64,000 nucleotides of DNA. Origin: Larkinella sp051857545. GTDB taxonomy: Bacteria > Bacteroidota > Bacteroidia > Cytophagales > Spirosomataceae. Below are positions 8,473 to 17,896 of the stretch, in pieces. Each line of letters starts with the position of its first letter. Positions within the stretch are counted from its first letter, which is position 1. Below the pieces are notes generated by a model that was given only the letters and a program-made list of their open reading frames with translations, ran no database searches and was not told where the DNA came from. The DNA lies in contig NZ_JBPZHB010000009.1 of assembly GCF_051857545.1 (NCBI RefSeq), forward strand, positions 248,001 through 312,000, in the 5' to 3' direction. Made by a program: the position numbers and the translations under genes.

Positions 8473-10365
8473 TTATTCCAATACCAGCGCAACTTCCTCC
8501 ATATCTTTCTCGATGCGGAGGTTGTCGATGATGAAACGCTGGCGATCCGGGGTGTTTTTACCCATATAATAGCTGAGCAATTTCGGAACGGACGTTTCTT
8601 TCTCCATAATCACCGGCTCCAGACGCATGTTGTCGCCAATGAACAGGCCAAATTCTTCCGGTGAAATCTCTCCCAAACCTTTAAAGCGGGTAATTTCTAC
8701 TTTTTTACCGCCTTTGGTCAATTTATCGGTGGCCTGCTGCTTTTCCGTTTCCGAATAACAGTAAACTGTCTCTTTGTGGTTTTTCGGATTTCGAACGCGG
8801 AACAACGGCGTTTCCAGGATGTAAAGGTGGCCATTTCGAACCAAATCCGGAAAAAATTGCAGGAAAAAAGTCATTAGCAGCAACCGGATGTGCATGCCAT
8901 CGACGTCGGCATCGGTGGCGACCACGATGCGGTTGTAGCGCAGCGTATCCAGTCCGTCTTCAATATCGAGGGCGTGTTGCAGCAAATTGAACTCTTCGTT
9001 TTCATACACCACCTTCTTGGTCAGCCCGAAACAGTTCAGCGGTTTTCCGCGCAGACTAAACACCGCCTGGTTCTGCACATTCCGCGATTTGGTGATGGAA
9101 CCGCTGGCCGAATCCCCTTCCGTGATGAACAGCGTGGTGTTATAGCGATCCTCGGACTTGATGTCGGGCAGGTGGTTCCGGCAGTCGCGCAGCTTCTTGT
9201 TGTGCAGATTGGCTTTCTTCGCCCGGTCGTTCGCCAGTTTTTTAATCCCGGCAAGTTCTTTCCGTTCCCGCTCCGACTGTTCGATCCGCTTTTTAAGGGC
9301 TTCCCGCGTTTCGGTGTTCATATGCAGGAAATCATCGAGTTGGTTTTTCACAAAATCGATGACAAACGAACGCACCGTCGTGCTGTTGGAGTCGGGCGCC
9401 ATGTTGATGGACCCCAGTTTGGTTTTGGTCTGCGACTCAAAAACCGGTTCCTGCACCCGGATGCTGATGGCCGAAATGATGGAAGCCCGAATATCGGCGG
9501 CATCGTACTCCTTCTTGAAGTATTCGCGGATGGTTTTGACAAAAGCTTCGCGCAAGGCCGCCAGGTGGGTTCCGCCCTGGGTCGTATACTGACCGTTGAC
9601 GAACGAATAGTATTCTTCGCCATACTGGTTGCCGTGCGTCAACGCGATCTCGATGTCGGAACCTTTCAGGTGAATGATGGGATACCGCAGGGCATCTTCG
9701 TCGGTTTTATTTCGCAACAAATCGAGCAGCCCGTTTTGCGAAATAAATTTCTGGCCGTTGAAACTGATCGTTAACCCGGCGTTCAGGTAACAATAGTTCC
9801 AGATCATGTTCTCCAGAAACTGCGGGATGTAATGGAAATTCTTGAAAACCGTGTTGTCCGGTTCGAAAACGACCAGGGTTCCATTGCGCTGGTTGGTGGA
9901 ATCTTCGCCCTGCCGAACCAGAATGCCGCGTTCGAATTCGGCCCAGACGGTTTTTCCTTCCCGGTACGACTGCACGCGAAACAGGGTGGATAGGGCATTG
10001 ACGGCTTTGGTACCAACTCCGTTCAGACCCACCGATTTTTGAAAAGCGCCCGAGTCGTATTTCCCGCCGGTGTTGATTTTGGATACGACATCGACCACCT
10101 TTCCCAGTGGAATTCCCCGGCCATAGTCCCGTACTTCAACGCGGTGGTCGGTCACTTTAATGTCGATGAGCTTGCCATTACCCATCACGTGTTCATCGAT
10201 ACAGTTGTCTACTACTTCCTTGATCAATACATAGATTCCGTCATCCGCGGCCGACCCGTCGCCCAACTTCCCGATGTACATTCCGGGCCGAAGCCGGATG
10301 TGTTCACGCCAGTCGAGCGACCGGATGCTGTCTTCCGTGTACTGAACCTGATTACTATCTGCCAT
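8473..10365 (-). CDS. parE: DNA topoisomerase IV subunit B
   Basis: A 630-residue type IIA topoisomerase ATPase subunit. The GHKL ATPase domain shows VVDNCIDEH, DYGRGIPLGKVV and VGLNGVGTKAVNAL. The TOPRIM domain shows EGDSASGSITKSRN and ATDADVDGMHIR. Replacement of the gyrase EGDSAGG by EGDSASG, the short length and the DNCIDEH form fit the ParE-type second GyrB homologue of Bacteroidota rather than gyrase. It should pair with a ParC/GyrA-like subunit to decatenate replicated chromosomes; that partner is not in this window. Confidence 0.92.
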   Translation of the reverse strand: MADSNQVQYTEDSIRSLDWREHIRLRPGMYIGKLGDGSAADDGIYVLIKEVVDNCIDEHVMGNGKLIDIKVTDHRVEVRDYGRGIPLGKVVDVVSKINTGGKYDSGAFQKSVGLNGVGTKAVNALSTLFRVQSYREGKTVWAEFERGILVRQGEDSTNQRNGTLVVFEPDNTVFKNFHYIPQFLENMIWNYCYLNAGLTISFNGQKFISQNGLLDLLRNKTDEDALRYPIIHLKGSDIEIALTHGNQYGEEYYSFVNGQYTTQGGTHLAALREAFVKTIREYFKKEYDAADIRASIISAISIRVQEPVFESQTKTKLGSINMAPDSNSTTVRSFVIDFVKNQLDDFLHMNTETREALKKRIEQSERERKELAGIKKLANDRAKKANLHNKKLRDCRNHLPDIKSEDRYNTTLFITEGDSASGSITKSRNVQNQAVFSLRGKPLNCFGLTKKVVYENEEFNLLQHALDIEDGLDTLRYNRIVVATDADVDGMHIRLLLMTFFLQFFPDLVRNGHLYILETPLFRVRNPKNHKETVYCYSETEKQQATDKLTKGGKKVEITRFKGLGEISPEEFGLFIGDNMRLEPVIMEKETSVPKLLSYYMGKNTPDRQRFIIDNLRIEKDMEEVALVLE

Positions 10366-10684
10366 ATGACTATTAAACTGGTTTTACGTCAGAAAACACC
10401 CCAGAAACCGTATTTTAACGCATTCATCTGCGGTCTGCAGTTTATTGGATGTTCGCAAAATATGAAATTTTGACCTTTAAAAAGAAAATGTTTAAAAAGT
10501 AGTAAAAGTTCGTTTACTTTGTAGCGCAAAGTGCGTCAAAAACCGGCAATGCACGATTTACTACTGATAGCAAACCAAAGCAAATGAGATTGAGCGCCGG
10601 AAACCGGTCGTATACTTTCTTAAAAATATGCAAAAATATCCACATTTCCATTGTTTTAGCTCAAATTTTTCCGCCTACTCTTCG
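10366..10684. other. Intergenic region between divergent parE and the polysaccharide locus
   Basis: About 320 bases, AT-rich in the middle. It must hold the promoters of parE (minus) and of the 24-kb polysaccharide locus (plus). TACTTTG at 10515-10521 on the plus strand and TATTTTG on the minus strand near 10455 each resemble the -7 word TAnnTTTG but are one base short, so I do not call them. An upstream in-frame ATG at 10628 would extend the SLBB protein by 19 residues. I see no gene or RNA structure here. Confidence 0.4.
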
Positions 10685-13267
10685 ATGCAATTTTTCCGCA
10701 AAACCATTCTAGGTGTATTGCTGCTCTGTACTGGCTTCAATGCGGCAGCTCAGGTCATTCAGGCTCCTTCGGCCCCCACGTCGGCCCCTTCTACGCTCCC
10801 TTCCGGTATGCCACGCCCCACGCAGGGTCAGGCACCGGCCGGACAGCTTCCGGGACAAACCGGTAACGCCCCCCGCGGTACGCAAGGTACCACCGGTACC
10901 ACGCAACAGGGCGGTAACCAACAGGGAACCCGGGGCCAAACCGGCACCACACAACAGGGCGGTAACCAACAGGGAACCCGGGGCCAAACCGGTACGACCG
11001 GGCAAAACGGCACGACAGGTACCAACCAGAACGGGCAGCAAACCGCTCCCGACGGAAGCAGCCAGAATGCCACCGAGCAACCCCTGGACGACCAGAACGA
11101 GACTCAATTAAAAACGGAAGCCGAACTGTTGCGGGAACGGGAACTGGCCGCCCAACGGCGTAAATTATTCGGGTACCAGCTTTTCAACGATCCGGCCAAC
11201 GGCAGCGTTTTTCAGCCGAACATCAACATTGCCACACCAAAAGGCTATGTGGTGGGTCCCAACGATCAGTTGAACATCAACATCTACGGCTATTCGGAAG
11301 CCGTTTACCAGACCACAGTCAACCCCGACGGGTTTATCTACCTCCAGCGGGTCGGGCCGGTTCACGTTTCCGGTCTAACCATTGAACAGGCGAGGGGTCG
11401 CATTTTGGACCGGCTGGCGAAAATCTATGTCGGATTGAAAAGCGGGCCTTACGGACCGGCCAACACGTATATGATCGTAACCCTGGGTGATATTCGCAGC
11501 ATCCGGGTAACGGTGACGGGCGAAGCCGTCCGGCCGGGAACCTACACGGTATCGTCGCTTTCGACAGCCATGAACGTGATTTACCAGGCCGGTGGCCCCA
11601 GTGAAATCGGGTCTTTCCGGAATGTTCAGGTGATCCGCAACAACCGGGTTGTGGCCTCCATCGATTTGTATGACTTCCTGACGACCGGGATTCAGCGGAA
11701 CGACATCCGCTTGCAGGACAACGATAACGTACGTTTCCAGACGTTCAAGTCGCACGTGGAGATTAACGGATCGACCAAACGCAACAACATTTTTGAAATG
11801 TTGCCCGGCGAACCCATGGCGCGATTGCTCGAACTGGCCGGCGGTTTTAGCAGCAATGCCTATAAAGCCCGCATCAAAGTAACCCGGTTTACGAACCGGG
11901 AATTGAAGGTCATCGACGTTGTGGAATCCGATTTTCCGACCTTCCCGATGGAAGATGGTGACCAGGTTGTGGTTGAAGGCGTATTGGTTCGTTACGAAAA
12001 TCAGGTCGGTATTCAAGGCGCGGTTTTCCGTCCGGGCATTTATTCGCTGGATCAGAATAAAACCCTGAAACAACTGATTGCCAGTGCCGAAGGTCTGAAA
12101 GGAGAAGCTTTTACGGGGCGGATTCAAATTGTTCGCACCCGCGAGGACATGGCGATCGAAAATATCTCCCTAAATTTGGTCGATATTATGAACGGAGTGA
12201 AACCGGATGTGGAATTGAAACGGGAAGATCAGGTCATTATTCCTTCCCGCTTCGATATGGCCGAATTTGCCGAAATCAGCATCACCGGGGAAGTGATCAC
12301 CCCCATCGAGGCTACGCCGTATGTGGCCAACATGACGCTCGAAGATCTGATTCTGCGGGCGGGTGGTTTGAAAGAGTCGGCTGCGGCTGCGCAGATTGAA
12401 ATTGTTCGTCGGAAAAAAGACGTCGATGTGAGTTCAAAATCAGCGCAGGTTTCGGAAATTTTCCGATTCAACGTCGATCGGGATCTCAGCATGAAGCCAA
12501 CGGATACGCAGTTTCCGCTCTTTCCCTACGATCAGGTGATCGTACGACGCTCACCAAATTACCGGATCCAAACCTTTGTCAATGTGGAAGGGGAAGTCGT
12601 CATGCCGGGTGAATATCCGGTGGTAACGAAAGACCAGCGCGTTTCGGATCTGGTTAAAATGGCGGGGGGCATTACACCGTTTGCGTACGTTCAGGGCGCT
12701 ACGCTGGTGCGGACCATCCAGCTGAGCGAGGCCGAAAAACAGTTGCGTCAGCAAACCATTACCGAACTGGCCGACGACAGCCCAAAGGCGATTGTGAAGC
12801 CGGAAGTAACCACGGATGTTACGGAGCAACTGATCGGGATTAGCCTGCAGAAGATTTTAAGTAATCCGGGTTCCGCAGAAGATATGATTCTGGAAGAAGG
12901 TGATATTTTACGAATTCCGAAACAACTGGAAACCGTACGGGTTGGTGGAGAAGTATTGTTACCGACGACGGCGAAATACCGGAGAGGACAAACGTTCCAG
13001 GATTACATTTCGCAGGCCGGTGGTTTCACCAGCCGTTCAGCCCGGAAACGCGCCTACGTCGTATATGCCAACGGGTCGGCCGACCGGACACGCCGGTTTG
13101 CCTTCTTCAATGTGTATCCACGCGTTGAACCCGGTTCCGAAATTATTGTTCCGCAGCAAACCAAGGGCGAATTGACCCCGCAGCAGCTCATTTCGAACAC
13201 CACCGGCGTGCTCAGTTCGATCATGACGTTGATCACGACAGTGTTGGCATTCCGGTTGCTTCGTTAA
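10685..13267 (+). CDS. Polysaccharide export outer-membrane protein with multiple SLBB domains
   Basis: Starting at 10685 gives 860 residues beginning with a signal peptide (MQFFRKTILGVLLLCTGFNA, cleaved near AAAQ). An in-frame ATG at 10628 would bury that signal. A Gly/Thr/Gln-rich linker follows (about 40-130), then a Poly_export domain (YVVGPNDQLNINIYGY) and about six SLBB-type repeats such as VTVTGEAVRPGTYTV and VNVEGEVVMPGEYPV. A final hydrophobic helix (SSIMTLITTVLAFRLLR) resembles the C-terminal outer-membrane helix of Wza. It is more than twice the length of Wza. It should form the outer-membrane exit channel for the glycan made by the genes downstream. Confidence 0.88.
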   Translation: MQFFRKTILGVLLLCTGFNAAAQVIQAPSAPTSAPSTLPSGMPRPTQGQAPAGQLPGQTGNAPRGTQGTTGTTQQGGNQQGTRGQTGTTQQGGNQQGTRGQTGTTGQNGTTGTNQNGQQTAPDGSSQNATEQPLDDQNETQLKTEAELLRERELAAQRRKLFGYQLFNDPANGSVFQPNINIATPKGYVVGPNDQLNINIYGYSEAVYQTTVNPDGFIYLQRVGPVHVSGLTIEQARGRILDRLAKIYVGLKSGPYGPANTYMIVTLGDIRSIRVTVTGEAVRPGTYTVSSLSTAMNVIYQAGGPSEIGSFRNVQVIRNNRVVASIDLYDFLTTGIQRNDIRLQDNDNVRFQTFKSHVEINGSTKRNNIFEMLPGEPMARLLELAGGFSSNAYKARIKVTRFTNRELKVIDVVESDFPTFPMEDGDQVVVEGVLVRYENQVGIQGAVFRPGIYSLDQNKTLKQLIASAEGLKGEAFTGRIQIVRTREDMAIENISLNLVDIMNGVKPDVELKREDQVIIPSRFDMAEFAEISITGEVITPIEATPYVANMTLEDLILRAGGLKESAAAAQIEIVRRKKDVDVSSKSAQVSEIFRFNVDRDLSMKPTDTQFPLFPYDQVIVRRSPNYRIQTFVNVEGEVVMPGEYPVVTKDQRVSDLVKMAGGITPFAYVQGATLVRTIQLSEAEKQLRQQTITELADDSPKAIVKPEVTTDVTEQLIGISLQKILSNPGSAEDMILEEGDILRIPKQLETVRVGGEVLLPTTAKYRRGQTFQDYISQAGGFTSRSARKRAYVVYANGSADRTRRFAFFNVYPRVEPGSEIIVPQQTKGELTPQQLISNTTGVLSSIMTLITTVLAFRLLR
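10895..10990 (+). repeat. Tandem 48-bp coding repeat (two units)
   Basis: Units 10895-10942 and 10943-10990 differ at only two bases and encode GTTQQGGNQQGTRGQT twice, with a partial third unit after them. They lie in the low-complexity linker between signal peptide and export domain of the SLBB protein. Near-identity at the DNA level points to recent duplication, so the linker length may vary between strains. Confidence 0.85.
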
Positions 13268-13302
13268 TACAGACATAAATCGCTTTGGTAATCTGACTTC
13301 GT

Positions 13303-14400
13303 ATGGAAACCATTGATTCAAAAAAAACAGACAAAAATCAACTGCCTCCCGATCAGGTATCGCCCAAGGAAGTTGTCAACCGGGTCATCCTGTTCAAAGA
13401 CCAGTTGGTCCGCAGTTGGAAACTGCTGGCGATCTTTATGGTGATCGGCGGAGCCATTGGCTTCATCATTGACTTCAATACCGACAAACGGCCTACCTAC
13501 ACGGGATACATTACATTTAACCTCGGGGGCGGTTCAAGCCAGGGTGGTTTGGGCGAACTGGGCAACCTGGCCGGCATGTTTGGGCTGGGCGGTGGCGCTC
13601 CGGATGCCAACATCTTCACGGGTGAAAACTTTATGTATTACGTGGTTTCCAAACCGATCATCACCCGGTCTTTGCTGAAAGAGGTGGACACAACCGCCAA
13701 CCACAAAGACCTGATGGTCAACTACTACATCAACAAGAGCGGGATTCGTGACGATGAGTGGGAAGACGACGATACGTTGCGGAACTTCCGCTTTATCCGG
13801 GGAAAAGATCCGAAGAATTTTACGCGACTGGAAAACAAGGCGCTGGATGGGGTCTTCAACCGAATCAAAGGCGAGACTTCCATTGCGCAACTCGACCGAA
13901 AATCCTCCTTCCTGACCCTGAGAACCGGTATGCACGCGGAAATGCTGGCGGCAACGTGGCTGGATATTCTGCTGGAAACCGTACAGGAAGACTTTACGGA
14001 AAAGCAAAACCGCAAAACCCGAGAAATGCTGGTGCTGATGGAGAACCGCCGGGATTCGCTGGGACGCGTGCTGGGTCGTAATGATTCGAACCTGGCCCGT
14101 TATATCGACCAGAATCAGCAGGTCGTTGTGGCCGAAGGGCAGCTCCAGCAATCGAAACTAACCCGCAACTCGACCTTTCTGCAACAACTTTACTATGGGG
14201 CGGTTCAAAGTGTCGACAACCTGAAACTCAGCCTGATCAAGGAAGCGCCCCTGTTCACCATCGTGGAACCCGTGTCGCTCCCGCTGTTTAAAGAGACCCA
14301 CGAACCATATGCCTTCCAGGCCGGCATTGTCATGGGGCTCATTCTGGGTCTGATCTTCATCTTCCTGAGACAGACCTTCCACAGCATCATGCAGAGCTAA
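13303..14400 (+). CDS. Wzz-like chain-length determinant / polysaccharide co-polymerase
   Basis: A 365-residue inner-membrane protein with one helix near residues 45-66 (WKLLAIFMVIGGAIGFI), a long periplasmic part including a Gly-rich stretch (GGGSSQGGLGELGNLAG) and a helical region, and a second helix near the C-terminus (AGIVMGLILGLIFIFL). This two-helix topology is that of Wzz/KpsE co-polymerases, which link synthesis to export and set chain length. There is no Walker kinase domain. It lies 35 bases after the SLBB gene; the two proteins probably form one trans-envelope export complex. Confidence 0.82.
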   Translation: METIDSKKTDKNQLPPDQVSPKEVVNRVILFKDQLVRSWKLLAIFMVIGGAIGFIIDFNTDKRPTYTGYITFNLGGGSSQGGLGELGNLAGMFGLGGGAPDANIFTGENFMYYVVSKPIITRSLLKEVDTTANHKDLMVNYYINKSGIRDDEWEDDDTLRNFRFIRGKDPKNFTRLENKALDGVFNRIKGETSIAQLDRKSSFLTLRTGMHAEMLAATWLDILLETVQEDFTEKQNRKTREMLVLMENRRDSLGRVLGRNDSNLARYIDQNQQVVVAEGQLQQSKLTRNSTFLQQLYYGAVQSVDNLKLSLIKEAPLFTIVEPVSLPLFKETHEPYAFQAGIVMGLILGLIFIFLRQTFHSIMQS

Positions 14401-14413
14401 TATTGCCAATGAA

Positions 14414-14449
14414 CCCTTCCTCACCAACCGAACGGTTCCGGAGGAAGGG
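14414..14449. repeat. GC-rich hairpin between the chain-length and ABC permease genes
   Basis: Arms 14414-14422 (cccttcctc) and 14441-14449 are perfect complements, and the loop holds a second small palindrome (aaccg/cggtt). No T-run follows, so it is more likely a processing or partial-attenuation element than a strong terminator. Confidence 0.5.
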
Positions 14450-14481
14450 AACTTACTTACACTCTTCATTTATTCAAGTTT

Positions 14482-15321
14482 GTGAAAACACACGAAGTGG
14501 TTATTGAACCCGGCCGGTCGGAAAAGAATTACTGGCGGGATCTCTGGAAAAACCGGGAATTGCTCTATATTTTATCCATGCGTGACATTTCAGTCCGCTA
14601 CAAACAGACGATTCTGGGTACCTCCTGGAGTCTGATCCGGCCACTGATTACGATGATGATTATGTTCTTCGTATTCAGCAAAGTAGCGAAACTGAAAGGC
14701 GACCCCGGCATTCCGTATCCACTCATGATTCTGGCTGGTTTGACGATCTGGACGTTTTTTTCCAACTCATTTACCCAGATCAGCACCAGCATCACGGCCA
14801 ACTCGAACCTGGTCACCAAGGTGTATTTTCCCCGGCTGATCATGCCGCTCAGTTCGTCGGTCGTGAGTTTCATCGACTTTCTGGTGGCGTTGGGCCTGTT
14901 TGTGGTCCTGACAATCTGGTACCAGTTCTGGCCCGACTGGCACATCCTGTTTCTGCCCTTCTTTATCCTGCTGGCGTTGCTGGCATCCTTTGCATTTGGT
15001 CTTATCTTTGCAGTGCTCAACGTCAAATTTCGGGACATTGGTCAGCTCATACCGTTCATCGTTCAGATCGGTTTTTACGCCTGCCCGATTGCCTACAGCA
15101 GCCGGCTGGTAGAAGAAAATGCCGGCGAATGGTGGCACCCGATCTATTACATGAACCCGATGGTGGGCATTATCGACGGATTCAAATGGTCGTTATTGGG
15201 TGAGAAAGCCTTTTTCAATCCGACCAGTGTGATTAATTCAGTGGTGATCATTACGATCTTTCTCTTCATCTCCATTTATTTTTTCCGGAAACGGGAAAAC
15301 TCCTTTGTGGATGATATTTAA
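14482..15321 (+). CDS. ABC-2 type polysaccharide export permease (Wzm/KpsM family)
   Basis: A 279-residue permease with about six membrane helices and the ABC-2 export signature region (RYKQTILGTSWSLIRPLITM, residues 38-57). The start codon is GTG at 14482, giving MKTHEVVIEPGRSEKNYW before the first helix. With the ATP-binding protein downstream it would move lipid-linked glycan across the inner membrane. It is separated from its partner by about 90 bases of AT-rich sequence. Confidence 0.92.
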   Translation: MKTHEVVIEPGRSEKNYWRDLWKNRELLYILSMRDISVRYKQTILGTSWSLIRPLITMMIMFFVFSKVAKLKGDPGIPYPLMILAGLTIWTFFSNSFTQISTSITANSNLVTKVYFPRLIMPLSSSVVSFIDFLVALGLFVVLTIWYQFWPDWHILFLPFFILLALLASFAFGLIFAVLNVKFRDIGQLIPFIVQIGFYACPIAYSSRLVEENAGEWWHPIYYMNPMVGIIDGFKWSLLGEKAFFNPTSVINSVVIITIFLFISIYFFRKRENSFVDDI

Positions 15322-15414
15322 AATTAAGTTGCTGGGTTTCGTTTTGAACAGAATGTGTTTATTTACGTTAGTTAACTGAAAACAAACAACTTACAACTGG
15401 CAACTTAGTAAGCT

Positions 15415-16686
15415 ATGGCGGTCATTACAGCAGAAGATATTAGCAAACGATACATCATCGACCATAAACGGGGCAAGGGCAGCACCAGTATCAAGGATGC
15501 CCTGGGCGACCAGATACGAAAGATTTTTAATGGTAAGAAGTCTCCACACGAGGAGACCGAACACATTGAACACGAAGACTTTTGGGCACTGAAAGACGTT
15601 AATTTCAGCGTCGAGCAGGGCGACCGGATCGGGATTGTTGGTCACAACGGAGCCGGCAAGTCCACACTCCTGAAAGTTCTCAGCAAAATTACCGAACCCA
15701 CCACGGGCCGGATTCACATCCGGGGCCGCATTGCCAGCCTGCTCGAAGTCGGCACCGGTTTTCACCCCGAGCTGACCGGTCGCGAAAATATTTTCCTCAA
15801 CGGCGCCATTCTGGGCATGACCCGGGAAGAAATCCGGAAGCAGTTTGATGCCATCGTCGATTTTGGTGGCATCGAGAAATTTCTGGATACGCCCGTCAAA
15901 CGGTATTCATCGGGGATGTACGTCCGGCTGGGATTTGCCATTGCCGCCCACCTCGATCCCGAAATCCTCATCATCGATGAGGTTCTGGCAGTCGGTGATG
16001 CCGAGTTTCAGAAGAAAAGTCTGGGGAAGATGCGCGATGTTTCGGCCAGCGGCCGGACCATTCTGTTCGTCAGTCACAACATGACGGCCGTGCAGGCGCT
16101 CTGCAACCGGACGCTCTACTTCGAACGCGGGCAACTGATCGAACAGGGCGAAACCAACCAGGTCGTCGCGTCGTATCTGAGCAAAATTTCAAAAACGAAA
16201 CTGATTCGGGAGTGGAATACGCCGGAAGAGGCTCCCGGCAATGATCTGGTGCGGATCAAGAAAATCGAAATCCTGCCCGAATACGTTGACAATCAGATTT
16301 TTATCGACGTTCGCACCCCGTTCCGCGTTCGGTTCGAATACTGGAACTTCATGGACAAGGCCAACCTCAACCTGAGCCTTCACATGAACTCCATGACCGG
16401 CGAATGTATTTTCAACGTCGGAACGCAATCCCAACCCTATTCAAAGGGGCTTATCGCGGGCGAGTGTCTGGTACCGGGTCACTTTCTGAACGATGGGACG
16501 TATAACGTCTCCATGATGATTGTAAAAGATACCGTCACTCCGCTGTACAATATGGAAGAAGGACTTATCTTTGACGTTGCCGATTACCGCGACGGTGTGG
16601 CATGGTATGGCAAATGGCCAGGCTATGTGCGTCCGCAACTGAAGTTCCACACCGAAATGATGGAAGAAAACATTCTGAATGATTAA
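15415..16686 (+). CDS. ABC transporter ATP-binding protein with glycan-binding tail (Wzt family)
   Basis: A 423-residue protein. The nucleotide-binding domain (about 1-245) shows Walker A GHNGAGKST, signature YSSGMYVRLGFAIA, Walker B EILIIDEVLAVGD and the switch histidine in FVSHN. The last 170 residues form a beta-rich domain like the C-terminal part of Wzt that recognises the non-reducing end of the O-polysaccharide before export. This tail marks it as an O-antigen-type exporter rather than a KpsT capsule type. The gene overlaps the following aminotransferase by eight bases. Confidence 0.92.
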   Translation: MAVITAEDISKRYIIDHKRGKGSTSIKDALGDQIRKIFNGKKSPHEETEHIEHEDFWALKDVNFSVEQGDRIGIVGHNGAGKSTLLKVLSKITEPTTGRIHIRGRIASLLEVGTGFHPELTGRENIFLNGAILGMTREEIRKQFDAIVDFGGIEKFLDTPVKRYSSGMYVRLGFAIAAHLDPEILIIDEVLAVGDAEFQKKSLGKMRDVSASGRTILFVSHNMTAVQALCNRTLYFERGQLIEQGETNQVVASYLSKISKTKLIREWNTPEEAPGNDLVRIKKIEILPEYVDNQIFIDVRTPFRVRFEYWNFMDKANLNLSLHMNSMTGECIFNVGTQSQPYSKGLIAGECLVPGHFLNDGTYNVSMMIVKDTVTPLYNMEEGLIFDVADYRDGVAWYGKWPGYVRPQLKFHTEMMEENILND

Positions 16687-17752
16687 CATCACCAAGTCGT
16701 ACCTGCCTCCCCTCGAAGAATACGTCAAGCATCTTGAGGGAATCTGGGAACGTGTCTACCTGACCAACAATGGTCCGCTCGTCCAGCAACTGGAAAAAGA
16801 GCTGAAGGCGTATCTTGACATCAATCACCTGCTGTTTTGCGGAAACGGAACCATCGTTTTGCAAATGGCAATCAAGGCATTGGGGCTCACCAAAGAGATC
16901 ATTACCACCCCATTTTCGTACTGTGCCAGTACGCACGCCATCCTGTGGGAAAACTGCACGCCGGTTTTCGCCGATGTTCGGGAAGATGATTTCACGATCG
17001 ATCCGCTGAAGATCGAACCGCTGATCACCGAAAACACGGAGGCTATTCTGGCCACCCACGTCTACGGAAATCTCTGCCAGATCGAAGCCATCGAAGCCCT
17101 GGCAAAAAAGCACAATCTGAAAGTGATCTACGATGGAGCACATTCATTTGGCGCCACCTACAAAGGTAAGTCTGCCCTGTCATACGGCGACATCAGCACG
17201 TGTAGTTTCCACGCAACGAAGGTATTCCACACCATCGAAGGCGGTCTGGTTACCTGCAATGACGACGCCATTGCCGAAAAACTCAATCTGTACCGCAGCT
17301 TTGGGCACCGCTTCGATGACTACATCGACATGGGCATCAACGGCAAAAACTCCGAATTCCATGCCGCGATGGGGCTTTGCAACCTGCCCGTGGTGCCGAA
17401 ACTGATCGAAGCCCGCCAAGAGCGGTTTGCCCGCTATGATGCGCAGTTGAACCTCTCGAAGATCCAACGGCCCGTGATTCAGCCCGAAACCGGCTACAAT
17501 TACGCCTATTATCCGATTGTTCTGGAAACTGAGGCCAAATTGCTGGAAATCAAAGCGGCACTGGAACAGGTAAAGATCAATCCCCGGCGGTATTTTTACC
17601 CCTCGCTGAATACCCTGCCGTTCCTGAAAACCACCCAACCCTGCCCCATTTCGGAAAGCATTGCGCTCCGGGCCCTCTGCCTGCCGATGTATCCCGATCT
17701 GGAAGAAGAAGTGATCGATCAGGTTTGCGAGATTGTGAATAAATACGTTTAA
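16679..17752 (+). CDS. DegT/DnrJ/EryC1 family sugar aminotransferase
   Basis: A 357-residue PLP enzyme that aminates a nucleotide-linked keto sugar. The PLP-binding Lys181 lies in FHATKVFHTIEGG. The cofactor-binding YDGAHSFGA and the N-terminal FCGNGTIVLQMAIKAL match the family. Genes for an acyltransferase (20798) and WbqC (19998) follow, as in clusters that make N-acylated amino-deoxy sugars. The dehydratase that would supply the keto sugar is not in this window, so the exact sugar cannot be named. Confidence 0.9.
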   Translation: MINITKSYLPPLEEYVKHLEGIWERVYLTNNGPLVQQLEKELKAYLDINHLLFCGNGTIVLQMAIKALGLTKEIITTPFSYCASTHAILWENCTPVFADVREDDFTIDPLKIEPLITENTEAILATHVYGNLCQIEAIEALAKKHNLKVIYDGAHSFGATYKGKSALSYGDISTCSFHATKVFHTIEGGLVTCNDDAIAEKLNLYRSFGHRFDDYIDMGINGKNSEFHAAMGLCNLPVVPKLIEARQERFARYDAQLNLSKIQRPVIQPETGYNYAYYPIVLETEAKLLEIKAALEQVKINPRRYFYPSLNTLPFLKTTQPCPISESIALRALCLPMYPDLEEEVIDQVCEIVNKYV

Positions 17753-17757
17753 AAAAA

Positions 17758-17867
17758 GAATGAAAAATGTAAAATGAAGAATTAGAAATGTAAAAATAGT
17801 TTACACGGTAGCCTTGAACCGGTTATCACTTTTAAATTTTACATTCATCATTTTACATTTTTCATTC
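17758..17867. repeat. Long inverted repeat after the aminotransferase gene
   Basis: Outer arms 17758-17781 and 17844-17867 are complementary over 24 positions with one mismatch; a weaker inner stem continues. Its words match those of the 7192-7287 repeat closely, so both belong to one family. It begins 6 bases after the stop, inside a plus-strand gene series. Confidence 0.75.
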
Positions 17868-17896
17868 ATACGCTAATTCACTGCCAGCATTACATC

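Noticed and set aside
8890..9774. Plus-strand open frame (294 codons) inside parE
   Set aside because: Shadow of the parE coding sequence; no start context or family match.
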